Assembly (NCBI GenBank): GCA_021648845.1
Contig: JAKJHY010000007.1
Coordinates: 124,001-188,000, forward strand
DNA length: 64,000 nucleotides
Source of the DNA: Mycobacterium sp. MBM
GTDB taxonomy: Bacteria > Actinomycetota > Actinomycetes > Mycobacteriales > Mycobacteriaceae
Reading direction: 5' to 3'
How positions within the stretch are numbered: the stretch's first letter is position 1; the number at the start of each line of letters is the position of its first letter. Positions 8,287 to 18,122 of the stretch are shown here, piece by piece. The notes under the pieces were generated by a model. That model was not told the origin of the DNA. It did no database searches and saw only the letters and a list, made by a program, of their open reading frames with translations. The translations under genes were made by a program, and so were the position numbers.

Positions 8287-8949
8287 ATGCGCATTGCGGT
8301 GGTTGAAGACGACGACGGCGTCGGGGAGGCGCTGGTCGACGCCCTGGCACAGGTCGGGCACGCACCGGTGCGGATGCGACGCGGCTCGGATCTGTTGCTC
8401 GGCCACCGCGAGGTCGATCTGGTGCTGCTCGACCTCGGGCTACCCGACGACGACGGGATGACGATCCTGCGCCGGTTACGCGGAGTGAGCCAGATGCCGG
8501 TGGTGGTGTTGACCGCCCGCGACGACGAACGCTCCGTGGTGCGCGCACTGCGCGCCGGCGCCGACGACTACGTGGTCAAGCCGGCACGGCTGGGGGAGCT
8601 GCGGGCCCGTATCGAGGTCGCCGCGCGGCGGCGGGTGGGCCCGGCGCCGAAGGCCGATTCCGATATCGTCGAAACCGGGGACCTCGTGGTAGACCTGGGT
8701 GCCCGGCGCGTCGAGGTCGCCGGCGCCGAAATCACGCTCGCTCCCAAAGAATTCGAGATACTGGCGCATCTGGTGGCCCGTCGCGGCGAAGCCGTCAGCC
8801 GCCAGGAGCTGATGGATGCGATATGGGGTGACGCCTACGTGGCCATCTCGCGCAGCCTCGACGTGCACATGACCTCGCTGCGCGCCAAGCTGGGCAGGCC
8901 GGAGGCGATCGCGACGATCCGCGGGTACGGCTACCGCTGGGGTTCGTGA
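8287..8949 (+). CDS. OmpR/PhoB-family response regulator (TctD-like)
   Basis: The 220-residue product has a receiver domain with acidic residues near 8-10, phosphoacceptor Asp49 (LLDLGLPDDDG) and conserved Lys98 (VVKPA). A winged-helix DNA-binding domain follows (about 125-220, ending IRGYGYRWGS). One base separates its stop from the kinase start. The neighbouring MHS transporter and TAXI lipoprotein suggest it controls carboxylate uptake. It is not part of the conserved sterol gene set. Confidence 0.92.
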   Translation: MRIAVVEDDDGVGEALVDALAQVGHAPVRMRRGSDLLLGHREVDLVLLDLGLPDDDGMTILRRLRGVSQMPVVVLTARDDERSVVRALRAGADDYVVKPARLGELRARIEVAARRRVGPAPKADSDIVETGDLVVDLGARRVEVAGAEITLAPKEFEILAHLVARRGEAVSRQELMDAIWGDAYVAISRSLDVHMTSLRAKLGRPEAIATIRGYGYRWGS

Positions 8950-8950
8950 G

Positions 8951-10369
8951 ATGTGGCGGCGGGTGCTGCTCGTCCTGGTCGTCTACTCGGCCGTCGTGGT
9001 CATCGGGCTTGCGGTGCCGTTGGCGATGACGTTGGGCCGCGAACGGATCCAGCGGTTCGGCGAGAACCGGTTGGCGGCGGTGTCCTACTTTGCCGATCTC
9101 GCTGCGCGTGAGGGTGTTTCGCCCGACCAGGAACTGCAACAGGCCATCGATCGCTACCACGATCTCTACGGTGAGCCGGTGGTGGTCGTCGGCAGGGATG
9201 GAACACCACGCGCCAGCGCGGGCGTGGACGTGATGTCCGGGGAGATCGCCGAGGCCGTCTCGGAGGCACTGCGTAACCAGCGCAGCCGCGTGCCCGACAT
9301 CGTCACGCCATGGTCTCCGCCGCAGGTGCTCGTCGCCGTCCCCGTTGGCACCGGAACCCAGGTCGACGGCGCGGTGCTGGTGGCTGCCTCGACCGCCGCC
9401 GCCCGCGCCGACATCACCCGGGCATGGGCCGTGATCACCGTGGGGGCGATCGCCCTGTTGACACTGGCTTCGGTGATCGCGGTCGCGTTGTCGCGCTGGA
9501 CGGTGCGGCCACTCACCGAGCTGGCCGACCGGGCGGCCTCGCTGCGCAGACGCGTACGGGACCGGGTGCCACCGGATCCGGTCGCCGGCGAGGCACCGAT
9601 GCCCGGTCACTACGCCGGCCCGCACGAGGTGCGCCGGCTGGCGGCCGCCTTCGATGCGATGGCCCGCGATGTCGACGCCGCCGACGATGCACAGCGCAGG
9701 CTCGTCGCCGACTCCGCGCACGCCCTGCGTAATCCGTTGGCGGCGTTGAGTATGCGCCTGGACACCCTGGGCATGGCGTTGCCCGAATCGTCGGCGGACG
9801 CCCATCGCAAGGCGACGTTGGAAGTCGATCGGCTGACCGGCATCGTCAACGACCTGCTGGCGCTGGCGGCCGCCGAGAGTCGCTCGGCGACCGACCGACA
9901 ACCGGCCGCCGTCGACGTCGGTGCCGTCGTCGACGAGCGGGTCGAGTTCTGGGCCGCGGCGTTGGCCGATGCCGGTGTGCGGATCACCGTCGACGCGCTC
10001 TCCGGAGTCCGGGCGGGCTTGCCGGAGCGCGACCTGCTCCAGATCCTGGACATCCTGTTGAGCAATATCGCCAAGTACGCGGGATCGGGTGCTCACGGCG
10101 TGATCACCGTCGACCGCCGCGGCGCCGAGGTCATCCTGCGCGTGCAGGATGACGGCCGCGGCGTGCCCGCCTCGCAGCTGTCCCGGGTGGCGACCCGCTT
10201 CTTTCGGGCCACCAACACCGTCGGTCAGGGCTCCGGTCTGGGCTTGGCCATCGCCCGCGCCCTCGTCGAGCGTGCCGGCGGATCCGTCGCCGTGGACGCG
10301 GTCCGCCCGGGTGGGCTGTGCGTGACAGTGCGCCTTCCCGGCGCCGAGGCAGGCACGGATTCGTCCTAA
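8951..10369 (+). CDS. Sensor histidine kinase (TctE-like)
   Basis: The 472-residue product has a membrane segment at about 4-27, an extracellular domain of about 130 residues, a second membrane segment (about 159-180), a HAMP-like linker, then the H-box DSAHALRNPLAAL with His257. The ATP-binding domain shows LLSNIAKYA, DDGRGV and GQGSGLGLAI. It pairs with the regulator at 8287. The ligand is not shown; the downstream TAXI lipoprotein could present it. Confidence 0.92.
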   Translation: MWRRVLLVLVVYSAVVVIGLAVPLAMTLGRERIQRFGENRLAAVSYFADLAAREGVSPDQELQQAIDRYHDLYGEPVVVVGRDGTPRASAGVDVMSGEIAEAVSEALRNQRSRVPDIVTPWSPPQVLVAVPVGTGTQVDGAVLVAASTAAARADITRAWAVITVGAIALLTLASVIAVALSRWTVRPLTELADRAASLRRRVRDRVPPDPVAGEAPMPGHYAGPHEVRRLAAAFDAMARDVDAADDAQRRLVADSAHALRNPLAALSMRLDTLGMALPESSADAHRKATLEVDRLTGIVNDLLALAAAESRSATDRQPAAVDVGAVVDERVEFWAAALADAGVRITVDALSGVRAGLPERDLLQILDILLSNIAKYAGSGAHGVITVDRRGAEVILRVQDDGRGVPASQLSRVATRFFRATNTVGQGSGLGLAIARALVERAGGSVAVDAVRPGGLCVTVRLPGAEAGTDSS

Positions 10370-10492
10370 GGGAGTGTTAGGACTTCGCGCTGCGGGTTCC
10401 GCAACCGTTGTGACAGCCCCCACAGTGGGTAGGCGACAACGACGTCGGTGCCTGCGCATTCGTGCGGGGCGTCGCGGACCAGGAGGACAGCC

Positions 10493-11860
10493 ATGACCAG
10501 TTCGGCCACCCGAGAACCCGTCGATGGGGCCGGATCGCCGGTGTCCGCATCCCCGCGGGCAGCCACCCGCCGAGCGATCTTCAACACCTTGCGGGGCTCG
10601 TCGGGCAACCTCGTCGAGTGGTACGACGTGTACGTCTACACGGTGTTCGCGTCCTACTTCGAGAACCAGTTCTTCGACTCGGCGGACAAGAACTCGACGC
10701 TCTACGTCTACGCGATCTTCGCGGTGTCCTTCGTGATGCGCCCGGTGGGCTCGTGGTTCTTCGGCCGGTTCGCCGACCGGCGCGGCCGCCGGGCTGCGCT
10801 GACGTTCAGCGTGTCGCTGATGGCCGCATGTTCGCTGGTGATCGCGCTGTCCCCGGGCCGGGAGAGCATCGGGGTGTGGGCCGCGGTCGTCCTGGTGCTG
10901 TGCCGGTTGGTCCAGGGCTTTGCCACCGGCGGCGAGTACGGGACCTCGGCGACCTACATGTCCGAGGCGGCAACCCGGGAACGACGCGGTTTCTTCTCGT
11001 CCTTCCAGTACGTCACGCTGGTCGGCGGTCACGTGCTCGCCCAGCTCACCCTGTTGGTGATGCAGGTATTCCTGGACCGGCAGCAGATCGAGGAATTCGG
11101 TTGGCGTATCGCCTTCTTCATCGGCGGGGTGGCCGCCGTGGTCGTGTTCTGGCTGCGACGCAGCATGGACGAGTCGCTGACCCCGGAACAACTCGATGCG
11201 GTGCGTCGAGGCGAGGACCACGGGTCGGGGTCCATCCGTACGTTGGTGACCGAACACTGGCGGGCGCTGCTGGTGTGCTTCCTGGTGACCATCGGCGGCA
11301 CCATCGCGTTCTACACCTACAGCGTCAACGCACCGGCGATCGTCAAGTCCACCTTCGAGGACCAGGGCATGACGGCCACCTGGGTCAACCTGATCGGCCT
11401 GACGTTCCTCATGGTGATCCAGCCGATCGGCGGGTTGATCAGCGACAAGGTGGGCCGCAAGCCGCTGCTGGTGTTCTTCGGCGCCAGCGCGCTGGTCTAC
11501 ACCTACGTGCTGATCACCTACCTGCCCAAAGCCACCTCGGCGGTGACGGCGTTGACCCTGGTCTGTGTCGGCTACGTCATCTTGACCGGCTACACCTCGA
11601 TCAACGCCATCGTCAAGGCAGAACTCTTCCCCTCCCACATCCGGGCCCTCGGCGTGGGATTGGGCTACGCCCTTGCCAACTCGGCGTTCGGTGGCACGGC
11701 GCCGCTGATCTACCAGGCGGCCAAGGGCGGCGGCCATGTCGGCTGGTTCATCGGGTATGTCACGGTGGTGATCGCGGTGTCGCTGGCGGTATACGTGTTC
11801 GTGTTGACGAACAAGGCCGAAACTCCGCTGGACCGCGAACAGGGTCGAGCCTTCGTGTGA
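10493..11860 (+). CDS. MHS-family major facilitator, probable carboxylate/proton symporter
   Basis: The 455-residue product is a 12-segment permease. SSGNLVEWYDVYVYTVFASY and FADRRGRRAALTFSVSLMA are signatures of the metabolite:H+ symporter family (KgtP, ProP, shikimate carriers). The ATG at 10493 is preceded by AGGAGG at a suitable distance, so I prefer it to an upstream GTG. Members often import dicarboxylates or aromatic acids; the substrate here is unknown. It lies between the two-component system and the TAXI lipoprotein. Confidence 0.9.
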   Translation: MTSSATREPVDGAGSPVSASPRAATRRAIFNTLRGSSGNLVEWYDVYVYTVFASYFENQFFDSADKNSTLYVYAIFAVSFVMRPVGSWFFGRFADRRGRRAALTFSVSLMAACSLVIALSPGRESIGVWAAVVLVLCRLVQGFATGGEYGTSATYMSEAATRERRGFFSSFQYVTLVGGHVLAQLTLLVMQVFLDRQQIEEFGWRIAFFIGGVAAVVVFWLRRSMDESLTPEQLDAVRRGEDHGSGSIRTLVTEHWRALLVCFLVTIGGTIAFYTYSVNAPAIVKSTFEDQGMTATWVNLIGLTFLMVIQPIGGLISDKVGRKPLLVFFGASALVYTYVLITYLPKATSAVTALTLVCVGYVILTGYTSINAIVKAELFPSHIRALGVGLGYALANSAFGGTAPLIYQAAKGGGHVGWFIGYVTVVIAVSLAVYVFVLTNKAETPLDREQGRAFV

Positions 11861-11879
11861 CGCCCTACGCTGGCTGATC

Positions 11880-12830
11880 ATGTCGAGTGTGTCGTCGGGG
11901 CTCCCGGTGCTGGACCGCAGGTCCGCGCTGCGGGGCCTCGCGGCGTTGTCGGCGGTCCTGGCCGTCTCCTCGTGCGGCACCGGCGAACGGCCCCCGGTGC
12001 GGCTGGCCGCAGGTGAGCCGGGCGGATTCTTCTGGGAGTTCGCCGGTCTGCTCGCCGCGGCGGCCGACCGGGCCGGCACCGCGCGGCTGGTGCCGCTGCG
12101 CACCGGTGGTTCGGCCGAGAACCTTGAGTTGCTGGGCGCGGGCGGCGCCGATCTCGCGATGAGCCTCAGCGACACCGCACAGGACAGCCCGGGGGCCGGA
12201 CAGCTCAGGGCCCTCGGCCGGGTGTACGAGAACTATTTCCAGGTGGCGGTGCGTGATACCGCCGCCATCGTGGCGGTGGCGGATCTGGCCGGCCGCACCG
12301 TGAGCATCGGCGCGCCGGGTTCGGGTGCGGCCGCCCTCTCCGAACGGGTGCTCGCGACCGCGGGCCTGGCCGCGCCCGATGCTGTCCGCCGGGTGCGGCA
12401 ATCCATGCGCGGCGCCGCCGCCGGCCTGGCCGACGGCTCGGTGGACGCGGTCATGTGGGCCGGCGGGCTGCCCACCCCGGCCTTCGCCGACGCTGCCGGC
12501 GAGATCCGGCTGCTCGACCTGACGGACGCGGTGACGATGCTGCGGGCTGACCACGGCATGGCCTACGAGCCGGTGCCGGTCCCGGCCGACGTGTACGGTC
12601 GCCACCCTGCGGTGACCACCGTCGGGGTGGCCAACCTTCTGCTGGCCCGCGGTGACGTGGCCGACGGCGTGGCCGCCGCGATGGTGGACCTGCTGCTGGA
12701 CGACTCGTCCGCGCTGGTGCCCGCGCAGGCCATCGGCAGCCAGTTCCTGGATGCCCAGTCGCTGATCCAGACCGGACCGGTCGCGCTGCATCCCGGCGCG
12801 GCCGCCGAGTATCGGCGCCGGCACGGCTGA
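11880..12830 (+). CDS. TAXI-family solute-binding lipoprotein
   Basis: The 316-residue product carries a twin-arginine-like leader (DRRSALRG) and a lipobox ending VSSC with Cys32. The mature part resembles TAXI-TRAP substrate-binding proteins: AAGEPGGFFWEFAGLLAAAA, LRTGGSAENLELLGAGGADLA and a second lobe with GRTVSIGAPGSG. No TRAP membrane subunit is encoded nearby. It may instead feed the adjacent MHS carrier or act as an extracytoplasmic sensor for the kinase. Confidence 0.85.
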   Translation: MSSVSSGLPVLDRRSALRGLAALSAVLAVSSCGTGERPPVRLAAGEPGGFFWEFAGLLAAAADRAGTARLVPLRTGGSAENLELLGAGGADLAMSLSDTAQDSPGAGQLRALGRVYENYFQVAVRDTAAIVAVADLAGRTVSIGAPGSGAAALSERVLATAGLAAPDAVRRVRQSMRGAAAGLADGSVDAVMWAGGLPTPAFADAAGEIRLLDLTDAVTMLRADHGMAYEPVPVPADVYGRHPAVTTVGVANLLLARGDVADGVAAAMVDLLLDDSSALVPAQAIGSQFLDAQSLIQTGPVALHPGAAAEYRRRHG

Positions 12831-12839
12831 CCTCAATGC

Positions 12840-13640
12840 CTATTTCATCTGGAAGTTGGGCGCGCGCTTCTCCTTGAAGGCCAGCGGGCCTTCCTTGGCG
12901 TCCTGCGACAGGAACACCGGGATGCCGTTGGCGGTGTCGGGCTTGAACGCGTCGAGCTCGTGCATGCCCTCGGTCTCCCGGATGGTCTTCAGGATGGCCT
13001 GCACGGCCAGCGGGCCGTTGTTGTTGATCACCTCGGCGATCTCCAGCGCCTTCTCCAGCGCCGTGCCGTCCGGGACGACATGCCCGATCAGCCCGTAGTC
13101 CAATGCCTGCTGTGCGGTGATGTGTCGACCGGTCAACAGCATCTCGCACGCGATGGTGTACGGAATCTGGCGCACCAGGCGCACCGCCGAGCCGCCCATC
13201 GGGTACAGGCTCCATTTGGCCTCCGAGATACCGAACTTCGCGCTCTCACCGGCCACCCGGATGTCGGTGCCCTGCAGGATCTCGGTGCCGCCCGCGATCG
13301 CGGGACCCTCGACCGCGGCGATCAGCGGCTTGGTCAGACGACGCCCCTTCAGCAGACCGTCGATCCGTGACGGGTCGTAGCTGCCGTCCTTGAACGAGTC
13401 GCCCGGCGGCTTCTTGGTGGCGCCCTTGAGGTCCATTCCCGCGCAGAAGTACCCGCCGGCGCCGGTCAGGATGCAGGTCCGGATCTCGGGATCGCTGTCG
13501 ACCCGGTCCCAGGCCTCGACCATTATCGAGAGCATCTCGCCGGAAAGCGCGTTGCGCGCCTCGGGTCGGTTGAGCGTCACGATGAGCGTGTGTCCGCGCT
13601 GCTCGATGAGGGCGTCGGGCCCCTTTTCGGTCTCGCTCAC
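12840..13640 (-). CDS. echA19: Enoyl-CoA hydratase EchA19
   Basis: The 266-residue product is a crotonase close to EchA19/Rv3516, read from a GTG. The oxyanion-hole segment is [11 protein letters not shown], and the second catalytic region is [20 protein letters not shown]. In the pathway it hydrates the 24,25-enoyl-CoA of the cholesterol side chain after FadE action. A KstR operator 45 bases upstream is shared with the divergent fadD19. Confidence 0.93.
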   Translation of the reverse strand: MSETEKGPDALIEQRGHTLIVTLNRPEARNALSGEMLSIMVEAWDRVDSDPEIRTCILTGAGGYFCAGMDLKGATKKPPGDSFKDGSYDPSRIDGLLKGRRLTKPLIAAVEGPAIAGGTEILQGTDIRVAGESAKFGISEAKWSLYPMGGSAVRLVRQIPYTIACEMLLTGRHITAQQALDYGLIGHVVPDGTALEKALEIAEVINNNGPLAVQAILKTIRETEGMHELDAFKPDTANGIPVFLSQDAKEGPLAFKEKRAPNFQMK

Positions 13641-13684
13641 GACAGTCCGCCTCTCTGTGTTCCGACCCCAGACTTGTCACGAAA

Positions 13685-13698
13685 TGTAACACGTTCTA
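13685..13698. promoter_or_regulatory. KstR-type operator between echA19 and fadD19
   Basis: TGTAACACGTTCTA fits TnnAACnnGTTnnA. It lies 12 bases before the fadD19 ATG and 45 bases before the echA19 GTG in the divergent intergenic region. Confidence 0.9.
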
Positions 13699-13709
13699 GT
13701 TTAGGTGCC

Positions 13710-15362
13710 ATGGCCCTGAACATCGCCGATCTTGCCGAGCATGCCATCGACGCCGTGCCCGACCGCGTCGCCCTCATTTGTGGCGACGAGCAGCTGACCT
13801 ACGGCCAGCTCGAGGAGAGGGCCAATCGCCTGGCCCACTACCTCATGGATCAGGGCGTGCGCAAGGACGACAAGGTCGGCCTGTACTGCCGGAACCGGAT
13901 CGAGATCGTGATCGGCATGCTCGGCATCGTCAAGGCCGGCGCCATCCTGGTCAACGTCAACTTCCGCTATGTCGAGGGTGAGCTGAAGTACCTCTTCGAC
14001 AACTCCGACATGGTCGCGCTGATCCACGAGCGCCGCTACGCCGACCGGGTGGCCAATGTGCTGCCCGAGACTCCCAACGTCAAGACCGTGCTGGTCGTCG
14101 AGGACGGCTCCGATGACGATTTCGCGCGCTACGGCGGGGTGCCGTTCGAGGATGCGCTGGCGCTGGGTTCCCCGGAGCGCGATTTCGGCCCGCGCAGCGA
14201 AGACGATATCTACCTGCTCTACACCGGCGGCACCACCGGATTTCCGAAGGGCGTGATGTGGCGCCACGAGGACATCTACCGGGTGTTGTTCGGGGGCACC
14301 GATTTCGCGACCGGTGAGCCCATCGCCGACGAGTACGACCTGTCCAAACAGGCCAAGGAAAATGCGCCGATGGTCCGGCTGCCGATCCCGCCGATGATCC
14401 ACGGCGCCACCCAGTCGGCCACCTGGATGGCACTGTTCTCCGGTCAGACCGTGGTGCTGACACCGGAATTCGACGCCGACCAGGTGTGGCGGCTGATCCA
14501 CGACCACAAGGTCAACCTGCTCTTCTTCACCGGCGACGCGATGGCCCGCCCACTGCTGGACGCGCTGCTGGCGCACCAGGACGAGGGGAACACCTACGAC
14601 CTGTCGAGTCTGTTCCTGCTGGCCAGCACCGCGGCACTGTTCTCCACCAGCCTCAAGGAGAAGTTCCTCGAACTGCTGCCCAATCGCGTGATCACCGACT
14701 CGATCGGCTCCTCGGAGACCGGGTTCGGCGGCACCAGCATCGTGGCCAAGGGGCAGAGCCACACCGGCGGTCCCCGGGTGACCATCGACAAGAACACCAA
14801 GGTGCTCGACGAGGACGGCAACGAGGTCGTCCCGGGCTCCGGTGTGCGCGGCATCATCGCCAAGTGCGGGCATATCCCGGTCGGCTACTTCAAGGACGAG
14901 AAGAAAACGGCAGAGACGTTCCGCACGTACAACGGTGTGCGGTACGCGATTCCGGGTGACTACGCCGAGGTCGAGGCCGACGGCAGCGTGACCATGCTGG
15001 GCCGCGGTTCGGTGTCGATCAACTCCGGCGGCGAGAAGATCTACCCCGAAGAGGTGGAGGCCGCACTCAAGGGCCACCCCGACGTGTTCGACGCACTGGT
15101 CGTCGGCGTGCCCGACGAGCGCTTCGGCCAGCACGTCGCGGCGGTGGTGCAGGCCCGCGAGGGCACTCGCCCGACGCTGGCCGAACTGGACGCCCACGTC
15201 CGCACCGAGATCGCGGGATACAAGGTGCCGCGCAGCCTGTGGCTGGTCGACGAGGTCAAGCGCTCGCCCGCGGGCAAGCCCGACTACCGCTGGGCCAAGG
15301 ACACCACCGAGGAACGTGCCGCCGATGACGTGCACGCCAAGCACGCAGGAGCCTCATCATGA
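13710..15362 (+). CDS. fadD19: Steroid C26 side-chain acyl-CoA ligase FadD19
   Basis: The 550-residue product matches FadD19/Rv3515c in length and sequence. The ATG at 13710 follows the KstR site directly; longer upstream frames would run through the operator and into echA19. The AMP-binding loop is YTGGTTGFPKGV (171-182), and the C-terminal catalytic lysine lies in SPAGKPDYRW. FadD19 activates 3-oxocholest-4-en-26-oate, and its C24-branched phytosterol counterparts, to the CoA thioester. Its TGA overlaps the next ATG (ATGA). Confidence 0.95.
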   Translation: MALNIADLAEHAIDAVPDRVALICGDEQLTYGQLEERANRLAHYLMDQGVRKDDKVGLYCRNRIEIVIGMLGIVKAGAILVNVNFRYVEGELKYLFDNSDMVALIHERRYADRVANVLPETPNVKTVLVVEDGSDDDFARYGGVPFEDALALGSPERDFGPRSEDDIYLLYTGGTTGFPKGVMWRHEDIYRVLFGGTDFATGEPIADEYDLSKQAKENAPMVRLPIPPMIHGATQSATWMALFSGQTVVLTPEFDADQVWRLIHDHKVNLLFFTGDAMARPLLDALLAHQDEGNTYDLSSLFLLASTAALFSTSLKEKFLELLPNRVITDSIGSSETGFGGTSIVAKGQSHTGGPRVTIDKNTKVLDEDGNEVVPGSGVRGIIAKCGHIPVGYFKDEKKTAETFRTYNGVRYAIPGDYAEVEADGSVTMLGRGSVSINSGGEKIYPEEVEAALKGHPDVFDALVVGVPDERFGQHVAAVVQAREGTRPTLAELDAHVRTEIAGYKVPRSLWLVDEVKRSPAGKPDYRWAKDTTEERAADDVHAKHAGASS

Positions 15363-16480
15363 AAACCGAACTGTGCGAACGCTTCGGGATCGAATACCCG
15401 ATCTTTGTCTTCACCCCGTCGGAAAAGGTGGCCGCCGCGGTCAGCAAGGCCGGCGGTCTGGGCGTGCTGGGGTGTGTGCGATTCAACGATGCCGACGACC
15501 TGGAAAACGTCCTGCAGTGGATGGACAACAACACCGACGGTAAGCCCTACGGTGTCGACATCGTGATGCCCGCCAAGGTGCCTACCGAGGGCACCAGCGT
15601 CGACATCAACAAGTTGATCCCGCAGGACCACCGCGATTTCGTCGCCAAGACCCTCGCCGACCTCGGAGTGCCGCCGCTGCCCGAGGATGAGGCGAAGTCC
15701 GAAGGCGTGCTGGGCTGGCTGCACTCGGTGGCCCGTAGCCACGTCGAGGTCGCGCTCAAGCATCCCATCAAGCTGATCGCCAACGCACTGGGCTCACCGC
15801 CCAAGGACGTCATCGACCAGGCGCACGCCGCCGGTGTGCCGGTGGCGGCCCTGGCCGGTAGCGCCAAACATGCGCTGCGCCATGCCGAGAACGGTGTCGA
15901 CATCGTGGTCGCGCAGGGACACGAGGCCGGCGGGCACACCGGGGAGATCGGTTCGGTGGTGCTCTGGCCCGAGATCGTCGACGCCCTCGACGGCAAGACA
16001 CCGGTGCTGGCCGCCGGCGGTATCGGCACCGGGCGCCAGGTGGCCGCCGCGCTCGCTTTGGGCGCGCAGGGTGTGTGGATGGGCTCGGCGTTCCTGACCT
16101 CGGCCGAATACGATCTCGGGGTGCGGCAGGCCTCCGGCGTGTCGACCATCCAGCAGGCGATGCTCGATGCGACATCCGCGGATACCGTGCGGCGCAAGAT
16201 CTACACCGGCAAGCCCGCCCGCCTGCTCAAGAGCCGCTGGACCGACGCCTGGGATGCCGACGGTGCGCCCGATCCGCTGCCGATGCCGCTGCAGAACATC
16301 CTGGTCAGCGAGGCCCACCAACGGATGAACGAGTCCAGCGACCCGACCGCCGTCGCCATGCCGGTCGGTCAGATCGTGGGCCGGATGAACGAGATCCGCC
16401 CGGTGGCCGACATCATCGCCGAACTGGTGAGCGGGTTCGAAGAGGCGACCACGCGTCTCGACGGGATCGCCGGCCGCTAA
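15359..16480 (+). CDS. Nitronate monooxygenase-type flavoprotein, IpdC-like
   Basis: The 373-residue product is an FMN-binding TIM barrel of the 2-nitropropane dioxygenase family. GHEAGGHTGEIGSVVLWPEI and AAGGIGTGRQVAAALALGAQ are family hallmarks. The sequence and length resemble IpdC (Rv3553), which acts on ring C/D propionate-CoA intermediates. This gene is instead coupled to fadD19, so it is a paralogue with a possible role in side-chain enoyl-CoA chemistry. The exact reaction is unknown. Its end overlaps the convergent aldehyde dehydrogenase by 4 bases. Confidence 0.85.
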   Translation: MKTELCERFGIEYPIFVFTPSEKVAAAVSKAGGLGVLGCVRFNDADDLENVLQWMDNNTDGKPYGVDIVMPAKVPTEGTSVDINKLIPQDHRDFVAKTLADLGVPPLPEDEAKSEGVLGWLHSVARSHVEVALKHPIKLIANALGSPPKDVIDQAHAAGVPVAALAGSAKHALRHAENGVDIVVAQGHEAGGHTGEIGSVVLWPEIVDALDGKTPVLAAGGIGTGRQVAAALALGAQGVWMGSAFLTSAEYDLGVRQASGVSTIQQAMLDATSADTVRRKIYTGKPARLLKSRWTDAWDADGAPDPLPMPLQNILVSEAHQRMNESSDPTAVAMPVGQIVGRMNEIRPVADIIAELVSGFEEATTRLDGIAGR

Positions 16481-18030
16481 CGGCCGGGCAGTTTCTGTAC
16501 GAGCTGAATCATCGAGGGCAACGCCTTCTGCCACAGCGTCTGCGGAATCCCCAGCGGGGCATCGAGATTGATGACCCGGGCGGTGGAGACCGTCTGTGAT
16601 TCGGTGTACTTGAGGATGCCGTCCGCGCCGTGCCGGCGGCCGATGCCGGAGGCCTTCATGCCGCCCATCGGGGCGGCGGTGCTGCCGAAGGCCAACGCGT
16701 AGCCCTCGTCCACATTGACCGTGCCGGCCTGCAGCCGCGCGGCGATGGCCTCACCCTCGGCCTTGCTGGCGGCCCAGACGCTGGCGTTGAGCCCGTACTC
16801 GGTGTCGTTGGCCCGTGCGATGGCCTCCTCGACATCGGCCACCGGGTAGATGGACACCAGCGGGCCGAACGTCTCGTTGCGGCCGCATTCCATCTCGTCG
16901 GTGACATCGGTCAGTACCGTCGGTTCGTAGAACAGCGGACCGATGTCGGGGCGCCCATGGCCGCCGGCAATGACCTTGGCGCCCTTCACCTTCGCGTCAT
17001 CGACGTGGTTCGAGATGGTCTTCACCTGGTCCTCGGACATCAGACTGCCCATGTCCGCGGTGAAGTCATAGGCGGTGGACAGGCGCATCTTGGCCACCCG
17101 GTCGCCGAACTTGGCGGTGAATTCGTCGGCAACCTCCCGTTCGACGTAGATGCGTTCGATCGAGATGCACAGCTGCCCGGCGTTGGAGAAGCAGGCCCGG
17201 GTCGCGGCCTTGGCGGCGGTGTCGATATTGGCGCCCTTGGTCACGATCATCGGGTTCTTGCCGCCCAATTCGGCGGAGAAACCGATCAGGCGGCTACCGC
17301 ACTGGGTGGCAAGGGCGCGCCCGGTGGCGGTGGAACCGGTGAACATCAGATAGTCGCAGTGCTCGACGATCGCGGTGCCGACCACCGATCCCGGCCCGGG
17401 CACCACCGCGAAGACCTCGCGCGGGACACCTGCGGCGTAGAGCAATTCGGCGTTGGCCAGCGTGCAGTACGGGGTTTGGCTGTCCGGCTTGACCACGACC
17501 GCGTTGCCTGCCAGCAGGGCTGGGATGGAATCGGAGATGGACAGTGCCATCGGATAATTCCAGGGTGAGATGACACCGATGACGCCTTTGGGCTGGTGAT
17601 TGACAACCGTCTTGACCAGACCGGGCAGGAGTCCCTGAACGCGTTTGGGGGAGAGCAGCCGATTCGCCTCACGCGCGTAGTACCGCGCATTGAGCATCAT
17701 GTCGAGGATCTCTTCCTGCGCCGCGGCGCGGGCCTTGCCGGTCTCGGCCTGGGCCACGTCCATCAGGAAATCGCGGTGTGCGATCACCAGGCTGCGGAAC
17801 CGCTCCATGATGGCGGCGCGTTCGCGGACCGGGCGCGCGGCCCACGCGCGCTGGGCGGCCCGCGCCGCCTCGAAGGCGGCGGTGACGTCCTCGGCGGTGC
17901 CGACCGGGATGGTGGTGAGCTCCTTGCCGGTGAAGATCTCGTAGATCTGCCGGGACGGCCGGGCGTCGATGTCCCCGATGGCGCAGAGCGCACGCAGGCG
18001 GTCGAAGTCGGCGGTGGACGGAGCGGGCAT
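16477..18030 (-). CDS. NAD(P)-dependent succinate-semialdehyde dehydrogenase, GabD2-like
   Basis: The 517-residue product resembles mycobacterial GabD2 (Rv1731). The general base sits in GFSAELGGKNP and the nucleophile in FSNAGQLCIS; GSTATGRA is the cofactor loop. AGGAG precedes the ATG. The gene is divergent from a TetR regulator, which probably controls it. The substrate may be an aldehyde other than succinate semialdehyde; the sequence does not decide this. Confidence 0.87.
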   Translation of the reverse strand: MPAPSTADFDRLRALCAIGDIDARPSRQIYEIFTGKELTTIPVGTAEDVTAAFEAARAAQRAWAARPVRERAAIMERFRSLVIAHRDFLMDVAQAETGKARAAAQEEILDMMLNARYYAREANRLLSPKRVQGLLPGLVKTVVNHQPKGVIGVISPWNYPMALSISDSIPALLAGNAVVVKPDSQTPYCTLANAELLYAAGVPREVFAVVPGPGSVVGTAIVEHCDYLMFTGSTATGRALATQCGSRLIGFSAELGGKNPMIVTKGANIDTAAKAATRACFSNAGQLCISIERIYVEREVADEFTAKFGDRVAKMRLSTAYDFTADMGSLMSEDQVKTISNHVDDAKVKGAKVIAGGHGRPDIGPLFYEPTVLTDVTDEMECGRNETFGPLVSIYPVADVEEAIARANDTEYGLNASVWAASKAEGEAIAARLQAGTVNVDEGYALAFGSTAAPMGGMKASGIGRRHGADGILKYTESQTVSTARVINLDAPLGIPQTLWQKALPSMIQLVQKLPGR

Positions 18031-18122
18031 GGCAACTCTCCTACTGGTGAGTAACTTGCTGGTGCCGACAATCTACCTGGTACCGGCGGTCCTACCAAGG
18101 CCGGTGCGGTTGAATCGGAGCC

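Noticed and set aside
8795..12175. A 1126-codon open frame on the minus strand opposite the two-component system and MHS gene
   Set aside because: It is an antisense shadow of high-GC coding DNA. The plus-strand genes have clear domains, ribosome sites and tight spacing; the minus frame has low-complexity His/Gln/Arg/Gly composition and no domain.
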